Assembly: GCA_020851785.1 (NCBI GenBank)
Contig: JADZCC010000067.1
Location: 1 to 48,323 of the forward strand
DNA from: Anaerolineales bacterium
GTDB taxonomy: Bacteria; Chloroflexota; Anaerolineae; Anaerolineales; Villigracilaceae
Direction: 5' to 3'
DNA length: 48,323 nucleotides
Positions 16,633 through 24,716 of this stretch are shown in pieces. The notes beneath the pieces are model-generated. The model was not told where the DNA came from. It made no database searches and saw only the letters and a list, made by a program, of their open reading frames with translations. Made by a program: the position numbers and the translations under genes. The first letter of the stretch is position 1. Each line of letters starts with the position of its first letter.

Positions 16633-17742
16633 ATGAGCGCTAAAAAATACTGGCTTGGCTTCAACTTAATCAAAGGCATTGGGGCGGTGCGTCTGCAAAA
16701 CCTCATCGCCCATTTCGGAGATTTGGAAACTGCCTGGAATGCCGACCAAAGCTCGTTAACCGAATCTGGCCTGGGGGCCAAGTTGGCGGAAAAAATTATC
16801 AGCGCCAGACAAGCCGTTGATCTGGATCAGGTAGCGGCGAAGATTGAAGCGCAAGGCATTCGCATCCTCACCTGGGCAGACGAAGCCTATCCCCAACGCT
16901 TGCGAGAAATTGATCAACCTCCGCCGGTTTTATACATTCGCGGCGAATATTTGCCAGACGACCTCTTTGCCGTGGCGATTGTCGGCACGCGCAAGGTGAC
17001 GGCTTATGGGCGGCAGATTACGGAAGAGATCGCCGCTTTTTTGGCCGCCAATGGGATGACGGTGATCAGCGGGCTGGCGCGCGGCGTGGACGCATTGGCG
17101 CATCAAACCGCGCTGAAGGCGGGCGGCCGGACGATTGGCATTCTCGGCTCTGGAGTGGATCGCATCTACCCGCCGGAACATCGCGGGCTGGCGGAACAAA
17201 TGCTGGAGCGTGGCGCAATCATCAGCGACTACGCCGTGGGCACGCCGCCCGATGCTTCCAATTTTCCGCCGCGCAATCGCATCATCTCTGGCCTCTCTTT
17301 GGCTGTGGTGGTGATTGAAGCCGCCGAAACGAGCGGTGCGTTAATTACGGCAGAGTTTGCCGCCGAGCAGGGGCGCGAAGTGTTTGCCGTGCCGGGGAGC
17401 ATTTTGGCGCCGCAAAGCAAAGGCACAAACAAGCTGATTCAAAACGGCGCTTTGCCTTTGCTCACGCCCGAGGATTTAATGCAAGCCTTGGATTTAACGC
17501 GCATCGGCGCGCAAAAGTCGGCGCGGAAGGTTTTGCCCGCCGATGAAACCGAGGCAAAGGTTTTAAGCGTCTTAAGCGGCGAACCTCTACACGTGGACGA
17601 TATCCGCCATCAGTCAGGGTTGCCGATTGAAAAAATTTCTGCTACCCTTGCGCTCATGGAATTAAAAGGCATGGTTCGGCAGGTGGGCGGCATGAATTAC
17701 GTCGCCATGCGCGAAACCCAATCTGAATATAAGGTGAATTAA
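16633..17742 (+). CDS. dprA: DNA-processing protein DprA (Smf)
   Basis: 369 residues. An N-terminal HhH/SAM-like helical part leads into the Rossmann-like core with AIVGTRKVTAYGRQ, ISGLARGVDALAHQTAL and GILGSGVDRIYPPEH, then FPPRNRIISGLS. The C-terminal winged helix lies at about 305-360. DprA loads RecA on incoming single-stranded DNA during transformation. A TTG six codons upstream is in frame, but the ATG at 16633 gives the usual start and fits the nearby -10 box. The manC gene starts 4 bp after its stop. Confidence 0.93.
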   Translation: MSAKKYWLGFNLIKGIGAVRLQNLIAHFGDLETAWNADQSSLTESGLGAKLAEKIISARQAVDLDQVAAKIEAQGIRILTWADEAYPQRLREIDQPPPVLYIRGEYLPDDLFAVAIVGTRKVTAYGRQITEEIAAFLAANGMTVISGLARGVDALAHQTALKAGGRTIGILGSGVDRIYPPEHRGLAEQMLERGAIISDYAVGTPPDASNFPPRNRIISGLSLAVVVIEAAETSGALITAEFAAEQGREVFAVPGSILAPQSKGTNKLIQNGALPLLTPEDLMQALDLTRIGAQKSARKVLPADETEAKVLSVLSGEPLHVDDIRHQSGLPIEKISATLALMELKGMVRQVGGMNYVAMRETQSEYKVN

Positions 17743-17746
17743 TTAA

Positions 17747-18838
17747 ATGTCAGAACATCAATATGCAGTCATCATGGCAGGCGGAGGCGGCACGCGTCTT
17801 TGGCCGGTTTCCCGCAAAGAAAAACCCAAGCAGTTGCTTCCCTTGCTCGGCGAAGAGACGCTTTTCCAAAGCACGGTCTTGCGCTTGAGAGACCTCTTTC
17901 CGCCGGAAAGAATTTTAGTGGTGACGGTTGAAGACCAGGCCCGGGAAATGCGCGAACAGGCGCCAGAGATCCCCGCTGAGAATTATTTAATTGAGCCTTG
18001 TCCGCGTGGCACGGCTTCGGTCGTTGGGCTGGCCGCGATGGTCTTAAAGAAGCGCGACCCGCAGGCGACGATGGCTATTTTGCCTTCAGATCACTTCATC
18101 CGTAATGTGGATTTGTTCCATTATCTATTGAAGGCCGCCTTTGACGTGGCCGCGAACGGCTATCTGGTGACGTTGGGCATTACGCCAACTTTGCCGTCTA
18201 CCGCATATGGTTACATTCAGCAGGGTAAGCCGCTGGACGGAAACTATAAATATCCGGTTTATACGGTGGGAAGTTTCAAAGAAAAGCCAAACGAACAAAC
18301 CGCGCAACAATTATTGCGGACGGGCGATCATTCGTGGAATAGCGGCATGTTCATCTGGCGGGCCGAGACGATTTTGGAAGAAATTGAAAAACAAATGCCC
18401 AGTCTGAGTCAAGCGCTGGGAAAAATTGAGCAGGCCTGGGGCGGCGCAAAACAGGACGAAGCGCTAACCGCAATTTGGCCTGAACTGAAAAATGAAACTG
18501 TGGATTACGGCGTGATGGAAAAAGCCGAACGCGTGGCGGTTTTGCCAGCCGGTGGGCTGGGCTGGAGCGACGTAGGTTCGTGGTCTTCTTTATTTGAGGT
18601 GTTATTGCCGGATATGAACGGCAACATCTCCACTAACTCCGCCTTGCATTTGCCGCATGAGACGCATAACACGCTCGTCTATGGCGGGCATGATCGTTTG
18701 ATCGTGACGATTGGCGTGGACGACATGGTGATTATTGACACGGGCGACGCGCTCTTGGTTTGCAAGACGGATCAATCCCAAAGGGTGAAGGAAGTGGTGG
18801 AGCATTTACGCAAACATCGCCAGGAGAATTTCCTCTAG
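17747..18838 (+). CDS. manC: Mannose-1-phosphate guanylyltransferase
   Basis: 363 residues of the short, single-domain class. It has the nucleotidyltransferase signature MAGGGGTRLWPVSRKEKPKQ, ILPSDHFI, LPSTAYGYIQ, WNSGMFIWRAE and SDVGSWSSL. It makes GDP-mannose from mannose-1-phosphate and GTP for glycans. The C-terminal phosphomannose isomerase domain of bifunctional ManC is absent. It is spaced 4 bp from dprA with no clear ribosome site, so translation is probably coupled. GDP-mannose could feed envelope polysaccharide synthesis. Confidence 0.93.
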   Translation: MSEHQYAVIMAGGGGTRLWPVSRKEKPKQLLPLLGEETLFQSTVLRLRDLFPPERILVVTVEDQAREMREQAPEIPAENYLIEPCPRGTASVVGLAAMVLKKRDPQATMAILPSDHFIRNVDLFHYLLKAAFDVAANGYLVTLGITPTLPSTAYGYIQQGKPLDGNYKYPVYTVGSFKEKPNEQTAQQLLRTGDHSWNSGMFIWRAETILEEIEKQMPSLSQALGKIEQAWGGAKQDEALTAIWPELKNETVDYGVMEKAERVAVLPAGGLGWSDVGSWSSLFEVLLPDMNGNISTNSALHLPHETHNTLVYGGHDRLIVTIGVDDMVIIDTGDALLVCKTDQSQRVKEVVEHLRKHRQENFL

Positions 18839-18890
18839 GGGGCTGTGTTTGAAATTCGGGTATACTTTTGCAGTTCCCTAAAATTGGCAT

Positions 18891-18920
18891 TTGCAAGAAA
18901 ATAAAAAATTGTTGTAGAAT
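18891..18920 (+). promoter_or_regulatory. Probable topA promoter
   Basis: TTGCAA (18891-18896), an 18-bp spacer and TAGAAT (18915-18920). The predicted start near 18927 coincides with the first base of the hairpin at 18926, so the topA mRNA would begin with a 5' stem-loop. Confidence 0.55.
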
Positions 18921-18925
18921 GTCGC

Positions 18926-18954
18926 AATCCCGTAGCATTACGGGATTAATTTTT
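18926..18954 (+). terminator. Hairpin with T run upstream of topA
   Basis: A perfect 9-bp stem AATCCCGTA / TACGGGATT (18926-18934 with 18939-18947), GCAT loop, then AATTTTT. It is well placed to terminate manC transcripts. For transcripts starting at the topA promoter it would form a 5' protective stem. Confidence 0.65.
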
Positions 18955-18999
18955 CCCGTTTTAAAAAGAACGCGCGTGAAAGGTCGCGTTGGAGGTTGA

Positions 19000-21306
19000 A
19001 TGGAAGCTTATTGTATGAAATGCAAGGCCAAGCGCGAGGTTCAGAATCCGGTGGCGGGTTTCAACGCCAAAGGTTCTGCGGTGACGACTGGAGTCTGCCC
19101 GGTGTGCGGTACGAAGCTCTATCGCATGGGTAAGACCGAAGCGCACGCCGGTTTAATTCCGCCGCCCAAGCCGGAGAAAGTGGAAAAGCGCGAAGGCAAA
19201 TTGGTGATCGTTGAATCGCCCGCCAAGGCCAAAACCGTGGGACGCTTTCTGGGCAAAGGCTACACGGTGCGCGCCTCGGTGGGGCATGTGCGCGATTTGC
19301 TTAAGTCGCAACTTTCGGTGGATGTGGACAATAACTTCACGCCGAAATATCGCGTGCCCAATGAAAAGAAGGTCGTGGTCAAAGAGTTAAAGCAACTGGC
19401 TAAAAAAGCCGAAGAAGTTTTCCTCGCCACCGATCCCGACCGCGAAGGCGAATCCATCTCCTGGCATTTATTAGAATCGGCGGAAATTGACCCAGCCCGA
19501 ACCAAGCGCGTGGTCTTCCATGAAATTACCGCGCCCGCCGTCACCGAGGCCTTTGCGCATCCGCGTGAAATCAATATGGATTTGGTCAACGCCCAGCAGG
19601 CGCGCCGCGTGTTGGATCGCTTGGTGGGATACAGCATCAGCCCCATCCTTTGGGAAAAAGTGCGCGGGCGTTTGTCGGCGGGGCGGGTGCAATCGGTGGC
19701 GCTGAGATTAATCGTTGAGCGCGAACGCGAGATTGACGATTTCAAGCCGACGGAATATTGGTCCATTCATGGCGAGTTTAAGCCTGAGAACTTGAAATCT
19801 ACGTTTATCGCCAAATTGGCCCGCGTGGACGACAAGGAACCGGAGCTTTCCAGCGAAGAGATTGTCAAACCGCTGTTGGTGGATATTGAAACGGCCCAAT
19901 TTACCACGACAAAGGTCAAACGCGGCGAACGGCGGCGCAAACCCTCCGCGCCGTTTACAACCTCCACGCTTCAGCAGGAAGCCTCGCGTAAGCTCGGCTT
20001 TACCGCCCGGCGCACGATGGCGCTCGCGCAAGGATTATATGAAGGCCAGGACATTGGCGAAGGCGGCGCAACGGGTTTAATCACCTACATGCGTACGGAC
20101 TCAACCAATGTTTCAGCGTTGGCTCAGGCCGAAGCGCGCGAATATGTTTCCGGTAAGTACGGAAGCGCATACCTGCCCGCTGAAGCGCCAGTGTATAAGA
20201 CTAAATCCGCTGGGGCGCAGGAAGCGCATGAAGCCGTTCGCCCTACTTCCGCCATGCGCGAACCGGAAAAGGTCAAGGAATTTCTCGACCCGGCCATGTT
20301 CAAACTCTATCGCCTGATCTGGCAGAGATTTGTGGCCTCGCAAATGGAAGCGGCCGTCTTCGACACCTTGCAAGTGGAACTGACTGGCAAAACTGACGCG
20401 CATGAATATCTCTTCCGCGCTTCCGGCTCGGCGGTTAAGTTTGCCGGTTTTATGGTCGTTTATGAAGAAGCCAAAAATGAAGACGTAAAAACCGACGAAG
20501 ACGAGGAGAACGCCAAGATTCCGGCGGGCATTGCCGAAGGCCAAAAACAGGAATTGATTCACTTAATCCCTGAGCAACACTTCACGCAACCGCCGCCGCG
20601 TTTTTCGGAAGCCTCGCTGGTGCAGGCGCTGGAAGAAAACGGCATTGGCCGCCCTTCCACTTACGCGCCGACGATTTCCACCATTCAACAGCGCGGCTAT
20701 GTGGAGCGTGTGGAGAAGCGCCTGATTCCCACCGAAACCGGCCTGCAAGTCACCGACCTGATGACACAATACTTTCCAGATATTGTAGACTTGCAATTCA
20801 CTGCCCGCATGGAACAGGATTTGGACATGATTGCCAGCGGACAAGCAGAATGGGCCGAAGTCCTGCATGAGTTTTATCGCCCGTTTGCCGAAGACCTGAA
20901 AAAAGCGCAGGCGGAAATGCCCGTCACCAAAAGCGGGCCCGAGCCAATTGGTAGAACCTGCCCCGAAGATGGGGGAGAGTTGGTTATCCGTTACGGGCGC
21001 TTTGGCAAATTCATTTCCTGCGCCAACTTTCCAACCTGCCGTTACACCGAACCCTGGCTGGAAAAAATTGGGATTGCCTGCCCGAAAGATCATGGCGATT
21101 TGGTGGAACGCAAAACCCGCAAGGGGCGCACGTTCTTTGGGTGCATCAACTATCCCAATTGCGATTTCACCTCCTGGAAGCGCCCAATCGCCAAGCCCTG
21201 CCCGAAGTGTAACGGGCTTTTGGTGATTGCCAACAAACGCGAGGCGCAATGCACCAATTGTTCGGAATCCTTCCTGCTTGAAGAAATCATGCCGGAAATG
21301 AATTAA
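19000..21306 (+). CDS. topA: DNA topoisomerase I with N-terminal zinc ribbon
   Basis: 768 residues. A zinc ribbon (C5, C8, C33, C36; DUF5679-like) is fused ahead of a type IA topoisomerase. The TOPRIM domain starts at about 67 with KLVIVESPAKAKTVGRFLGK and includes DPDREGE. The catalytic tyrosine is Y363 in GLITYMRTDST. The C-terminus (about 650-768) has three more Cys4-type zinc motifs, for example CPKCNG and CTNC. The enzyme relaxes negative supercoils. GGAGG precedes the ATG at 19000. The extra N-terminal ribbon is unusual outside Chloroflexota. Confidence 0.95.
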   Translation: MEAYCMKCKAKREVQNPVAGFNAKGSAVTTGVCPVCGTKLYRMGKTEAHAGLIPPPKPEKVEKREGKLVIVESPAKAKTVGRFLGKGYTVRASVGHVRDLLKSQLSVDVDNNFTPKYRVPNEKKVVVKELKQLAKKAEEVFLATDPDREGESISWHLLESAEIDPARTKRVVFHEITAPAVTEAFAHPREINMDLVNAQQARRVLDRLVGYSISPILWEKVRGRLSAGRVQSVALRLIVEREREIDDFKPTEYWSIHGEFKPENLKSTFIAKLARVDDKEPELSSEEIVKPLLVDIETAQFTTTKVKRGERRRKPSAPFTTSTLQQEASRKLGFTARRTMALAQGLYEGQDIGEGGATGLITYMRTDSTNVSALAQAEAREYVSGKYGSAYLPAEAPVYKTKSAGAQEAHEAVRPTSAMREPEKVKEFLDPAMFKLYRLIWQRFVASQMEAAVFDTLQVELTGKTDAHEYLFRASGSAVKFAGFMVVYEEAKNEDVKTDEDEENAKIPAGIAEGQKQELIHLIPEQHFTQPPPRFSEASLVQALEENGIGRPSTYAPTISTIQQRGYVERVEKRLIPTETGLQVTDLMTQYFPDIVDLQFTARMEQDLDMIASGQAEWAEVLHEFYRPFAEDLKKAQAEMPVTKSGPEPIGRTCPEDGGELVIRYGRFGKFISCANFPTCRYTEPWLEKIGIACPKDHGDLVERKTRKGRTFFGCINYPNCDFTSWKRPIAKPCPKCNGLLVIANKREAQCTNCSESFLLEEIMPEMN

Positions 21307-21440
21307 TAACTCACCTTGCGCGCCCTCATCCCAACCCTCGCGAAGCATCCCGTTGGAGAAGGGAGTCCCCTCTCCCTTTGGGAGAGGGTTAGGGTGAGGG
21401 AGAATTTACGAATTTTCGCAAAACTGCGTAAGGTGAGTTA
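21307..21440. repeat. 134-bp MITE-like inverted-repeat element
   Basis: TAACTCACCTTGCGC (21307-21321) and GCGTAAGGTGAGTTA (21426-21440) are terminal inverted repeats matching at 14 of 15 positions. Nested inside, 21323-21339 pairs with 21384-21400 at 15 of 17, and CCCTCTCCC-TTT-GGGAGAGGG (21368-21388) is a perfect hairpin. The CCCTCTCCC...GGGTTAGGGTGAGGG core resembles a palindromic family scattered through many bacterial genomes. It starts one base after the topA stop, codes for nothing visible, and may serve as the topA transcription end. Confidence 0.7.
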
Positions 21441-21468
21441 ATAAAAACGCTGATTAAAAGGAAATCAA

Positions 21469-21648
21469 ATGCACTTTTCACCATCACCCTATCTCGACCC
21501 CGGCTCCGGGAGTCTGATCATTCAAATTGCCATTGCCGTGCTTTTGGGCTTGGGCGTTGCCTTTCGTTCCTCCTGGGGAAAAATCAAAGGCTGGTTTGGC
21601 GTGAAAGCCACAAAGGAAGATCGCGGCGCGGATGACGAAGATAACTAA
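21469..21648 (+). CDS. Small membrane protein with YLDPGSGS motif
   Basis: 59 residues: MHFSPSPYLDPGSGSLIIQI, one membrane helix (about 16-33), a short basic/aromatic stretch and an acidic tail. The ATG follows an AAAAGGAAA ribosome site. Short proteins with a YLDPG[ST]GS motif before one helix recur near polysaccharide and methyltransferase genes; I recognise the pattern but not a function. Its last 17 bases overlap the start of the methyltransferase gene in another frame, so the two are translationally coupled and probably work together. Confidence 0.75.
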   Translation: MHFSPSPYLDPGSGSLIIQIAIAVLLGLGVAFRSSWGKIKGWFGVKATKEDRGADDEDN

Positions 21649-23020
21649 CGGGAAACTTTCCGCTTCTTTCCGCGACCCAAGCGGGTTCCTGTTTTCTCAA
21701 AACGGAGTCCTCTACCGACAAATCAACCGCGCCTATGCCGAAGACTACGCGCGGTTGATGGATTCTGGCCTGTACGCGAAGCTGGTCAAAGCCGGATTGC
21801 TGATTCCGCATGTGGAGACCGATCAACCTCCAGCGGAGTCGGAAGCGGCCTTCAAAGTCATTCAGCCAGAACGCATTCCGTTCATCTCCTATCCGTATGA
21901 ATGGTCGTTTGGGCAATTGCAAGAAGCGGCGTTGGCCACGTTGTCCATCCAGAAACGCGCGTTGAAGTTGGGCATGATTCTCAAAGACGCGAGCGCCTAC
22001 AACGTTCAATTTGTGCGCGGCAAGGCGACGTTAATGGATACGCTGTCTTTTGAAATTTACAAAGCCGGCGAACCCTGGACGGCCTACAAACAATTTTGCC
22101 AGCATTTTTTAGCGCCTTTGGCGTTGATGAGCCATTGCGATGTTCGCTTGAATCAATTGCTCAAAATTTACATAGACGGCGTACCGCTGGACCTGGCCAG
22201 CTCCTTACTGCCTTTCAAAACCAAATTCAATTTTGGGCTGTTTACGCATATTCATTTGCACGCAAATTCGCAAAGAAAATATTCAGGCAAAGCCGTGGAG
22301 CCGCGTACAGCCGGAATGAATCAAAACGCCATGCTCGGCTTAATCGAAAGCCTCGAAAAAACCATTCAAGGCCTAACTTGGCAGGCGGGCGACACCGAAT
22401 GGGGCGCGTATTACACAGCCACCAATTATTCTGATTCCGCGTTTGAACATAAAAAACAATTGATTCGCGCCTGGGTGGCTGAACATAAACCTGCCCTCGT
22501 TTGGGATTTAGGCGGCAACACCGGCGTGTTCAGCCGCGAAGCCGCCGCTTCCGGCGCGATGACCGTCTCGTTTGACCTGGACCCCGCGGCAGTGGAACAA
22601 AATTATCGGCTGGTGAAAAAAGATAAGGAACAAACCCTTTTGCCATTAGTGTTGGACTTGACCAACCCCAGCCCGGCGTTGGGCTGGAATCATGCGGAAC
22701 GCGCTTCGCTCCTTCAGCGCGGCCCCGCAGATTTAGCTTTGGCGCTCGCGGTCATTCATCACCTGGCCATCTCAAACAATGTTCCGCTTTTGCAAGTCGC
22801 CGAATTTTTCGCTTCATGCGCCCAATGGCTGATCGTGGAGTTTGTGCCAAAATCCGATTCGCAGGTTCAGCGCTTGCTGGCCTCGCGCAAGGATATTTTC
22901 CCTGAGTACACCCAGGCGGGCTTTGAAGCGGCCTTTCAGGAAAAGTTCAAAATTTATAAAACCTCAGCCGTACAAGGCTCGGAACGGCGCCTGTATTTGA
23001 TGTCAGCCCTGCCAAAATAA
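21632..23020 (+). CDS. Class I SAM-dependent methyltransferase with kinase-like N-terminal domain
   Basis: 462 residues in two parts. The C-terminal half (about 285-460) is a Rossmann methyltransferase with motif I VWDLGGNTGVFS (290-301) and an acidic motif DLDP (315-318). The N-terminal half (about 10-225) is conserved in relatives but has no standard name. It contains LKDASAYNVQFVRGKATLMD (117-136), in which D119, N124 and D136 have the spacing of the catalytic loop and metal-binding Asp of protein or aminoglycoside kinases. Acceptor and reaction are unknown. The start overlaps the small membrane protein gene by 17 bp, suggesting a membrane-associated partner. Confidence 0.8.
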   Translation: MTKITNGKLSASFRDPSGFLFSQNGVLYRQINRAYAEDYARLMDSGLYAKLVKAGLLIPHVETDQPPAESEAAFKVIQPERIPFISYPYEWSFGQLQEAALATLSIQKRALKLGMILKDASAYNVQFVRGKATLMDTLSFEIYKAGEPWTAYKQFCQHFLAPLALMSHCDVRLNQLLKIYIDGVPLDLASSLLPFKTKFNFGLFTHIHLHANSQRKYSGKAVEPRTAGMNQNAMLGLIESLEKTIQGLTWQAGDTEWGAYYTATNYSDSAFEHKKQLIRAWVAEHKPALVWDLGGNTGVFSREAAASGAMTVSFDLDPAAVEQNYRLVKKDKEQTLLPLVLDLTNPSPALGWNHAERASLLQRGPADLALALAVIHHLAISNNVPLLQVAEFFASCAQWLIVEFVPKSDSQVQRLLASRKDIFPEYTQAGFEAAFQEKFKIYKTSAVQGSERRLYLMSALPK

Positions 23021-23095
23021 CGGTTCTGTTACGCGTGCTTGGTCTGTTGCGGTTATAATAGATTTTAACAAACGAACATTTTCAAGGAGTGAGGT

Positions 23096-24091
23096 ATGCA
23101 GTTTGTCGTAGCTTTTCTCAAGAAACTTCCCTGGTCCACCATTGCCATATTCTTCATCGGGCTGGCGCTCGGCTTGTTATGGGCCTATGTCATTTCCCCG
23201 ATCCAGTTTGTAGACGCGACTCCCTCCTACCTCCGCGCGGATTTACAAACTGATTATATGCGCATGGCGATTGACTCCTTCCGCCTCAAACAGGACCCGA
23301 ACCTGGCCGTTCAACGTTGGCAGAACCTTGGCTCTGGCGCTCAAACTGCCTACGCCGCCGTCCAAACCGATTTGCAGGGCGCAGACCCGGAAGTGGTGCG
23401 CGCCTATGGCGAACTGGTCACCAAAGTCCTTTCCGCCAATGGCGGTCAAACCGCGCCGGTTGAAAACGCTGGCGGGCTTTCCAGCCCCATCATCATCGGC
23501 GTTTTAGGCGTGGTCCTTCTGGGCGTTTTGGGCGCGGGCGGCTTTTATGCCTACCGCCTGCTTGGCAATCGCGGAAGCGGCGAAGTGACGGCCGTGATGC
23601 AAGCCTCTGAAATCAGCCGTAACGCCGAACGTACAAACTTTGAGCAACTTGGGCTGGCTCCGCCGATCACCCAAATGATGACGACCTATGTGCTGGGCGA
23701 CGATCTCTACGATGAATCGTTTAGCATTGACACGCAAGCGGGCGAATTTATGGGCGAATATGGCGTGGGCGTTTCTGAAGCCATTGGCGTGGGCGACCCA
23801 AAGAAGGTCACCGCTTTGGAAATTTGGCTCTTCGATAAAAATGATATCAAAACAGCGACGAAAGTTTTAATGTCGCAACATGCTTTCAACGATGTAGGCG
23901 TGCGCGCCCGGCTTGAGCCCAAAGGCGAACTGATTCAAGTGGAGCCGCAAGGCCAAATTTTGCTGGAGACCGCCACGCTTCAACTTCTGGCTACCGTGGT
24001 AGATTTGGAATACGGCAAAGGCCCCATGCCCACCAACAGCTACTTTGAAAGAATTACGCTGGAACTGGCCATTTGGCCCCGCCAGGCTTAA
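23096..24091 (+). CDS. Conserved hypothetical two-helix membrane protein
   Basis: 331 residues, not recognised. Membrane helices lie at about 13-32 and 131-158. Between them is a helical extracytoplasmic region (FVDATPSYLRADLQTDYMRM, then Ala/Gln-rich). The C-terminal 150 residues are a cytosolic beta-rich domain with TTYVLGDDLYDESFSIDT, GVGVSEAIGVGDPKKVTALE and DKNDIKTATKVLMS. ATG at 23096 follows AAGGAG. It is a single gene between the methyltransferase and a shared terminator, with its own 75-bp upstream gap. The function is unknown. Confidence 0.7.
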   Translation: MQFVVAFLKKLPWSTIAIFFIGLALGLLWAYVISPIQFVDATPSYLRADLQTDYMRMAIDSFRLKQDPNLAVQRWQNLGSGAQTAYAAVQTDLQGADPEVVRAYGELVTKVLSANGGQTAPVENAGGLSSPIIIGVLGVVLLGVLGAGGFYAYRLLGNRGSGEVTAVMQASEISRNAERTNFEQLGLAPPITQMMTTYVLGDDLYDESFSIDTQAGEFMGEYGVGVSEAIGVGDPKKVTALEIWLFDKNDIKTATKVLMSQHAFNDVGVRARLEPKGELIQVEPQGQILLETATLQLLATVVDLEYGKGPMPTNSYFERITLELAIWPRQA

Positions 24092-24112
24092 CAGAAATAA
24101 TTAGAAACGCTA

Positions 24113-24146
24113 AAAAATCCGCATCTCAAAAGAGGTGCGGATTTTT
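24113..24146. terminator. Bidirectional terminator between the hypothetical gene and greA
   Basis: A 15-bp stem (24113-24127 with 24132-24146, one T-G wobble) around an AAAA loop, with A run on the left and T run on the right. It lies between convergent genes and works for both. Confidence 0.9.
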
Positions 24147-24166
24147 ATATTCCGGCGTTGAGGCCG

Positions 24167-24631
24167 TTATTCAATTTTCACAATCTTGAATTTTATTCTT
24201 CCGCCCGGCGCTTCGGCTTCGACCACGTCGCCGACTTTTTTATCCATCAACGCCTTGCCAATTGGCGATTCGTGGGAAATTTTTCCCTGGCGCGGGTCCG
24301 CTTCAGTGGGGCCGACCAGATCGTAGGTTTCCGGGTCGAAGCCCTCTTCCTGAATGGTGACCTTTGAGCCAATGGTCACGACGCCGGTATTTTTACTCTT
24401 TTCGATAATCACAGAGTTTCTGAGGATGGCTTCAAGTTCTTGAATCCGTCCTTCCAGAAAGCCCTGATCCTCTTTGGCTTTGTGATAATCGGCGTTTTCA
24501 GAAAGATCGCCCATTTGAATGGCGGAGCGTAAGCGCGCGGAAAGTTCTTCGCGTTTGGGACCTTTTAATTCTTCCAATTCGGCTTTGAGCTTTTCTTCGC
24601 CTTCCGGGGTGAGGTAGTTGGGTTGAGTCAT
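24167..24631 (-). CDS. greA: Transcription elongation factor GreA
   Basis: 154 residues: LTPEGEEKLKAELEELKGPK begins the N-terminal coiled coil, and GDLSENADYHKAKEDQ carries the acidic tip (D, E) that stimulates RNA polymerase to cleave backtracked RNA. The C-terminal FKBP-like domain contains DPRQGKISHESPIGKALM. The frame is open 45 codons upstream, but ATG 24631 has AAAGGAG six bases before it and gives the standard length. It lies 85 bp downstream of dgt on the same strand. Confidence 0.96.
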   Translation of the reverse strand: MTQPNYLTPEGEEKLKAELEELKGPKREELSARLRSAIQMGDLSENADYHKAKEDQGFLEGRIQELEAILRNSVIIEKSKNTGVVTIGSKVTIQEEGFDPETYDLVGPTEADPRQGKISHESPIGKALMDKKVGDVVEAEAPGGRIKFKIVKIE

Positions 24632-24716
24632 GAGGTACTCCTTTCGTTTTACGGATGGTTGAAATAAATAAATGGGGAAGTGGCTGACGACGTTCCCCCT
24701 GATTGGATAAAGCCTT

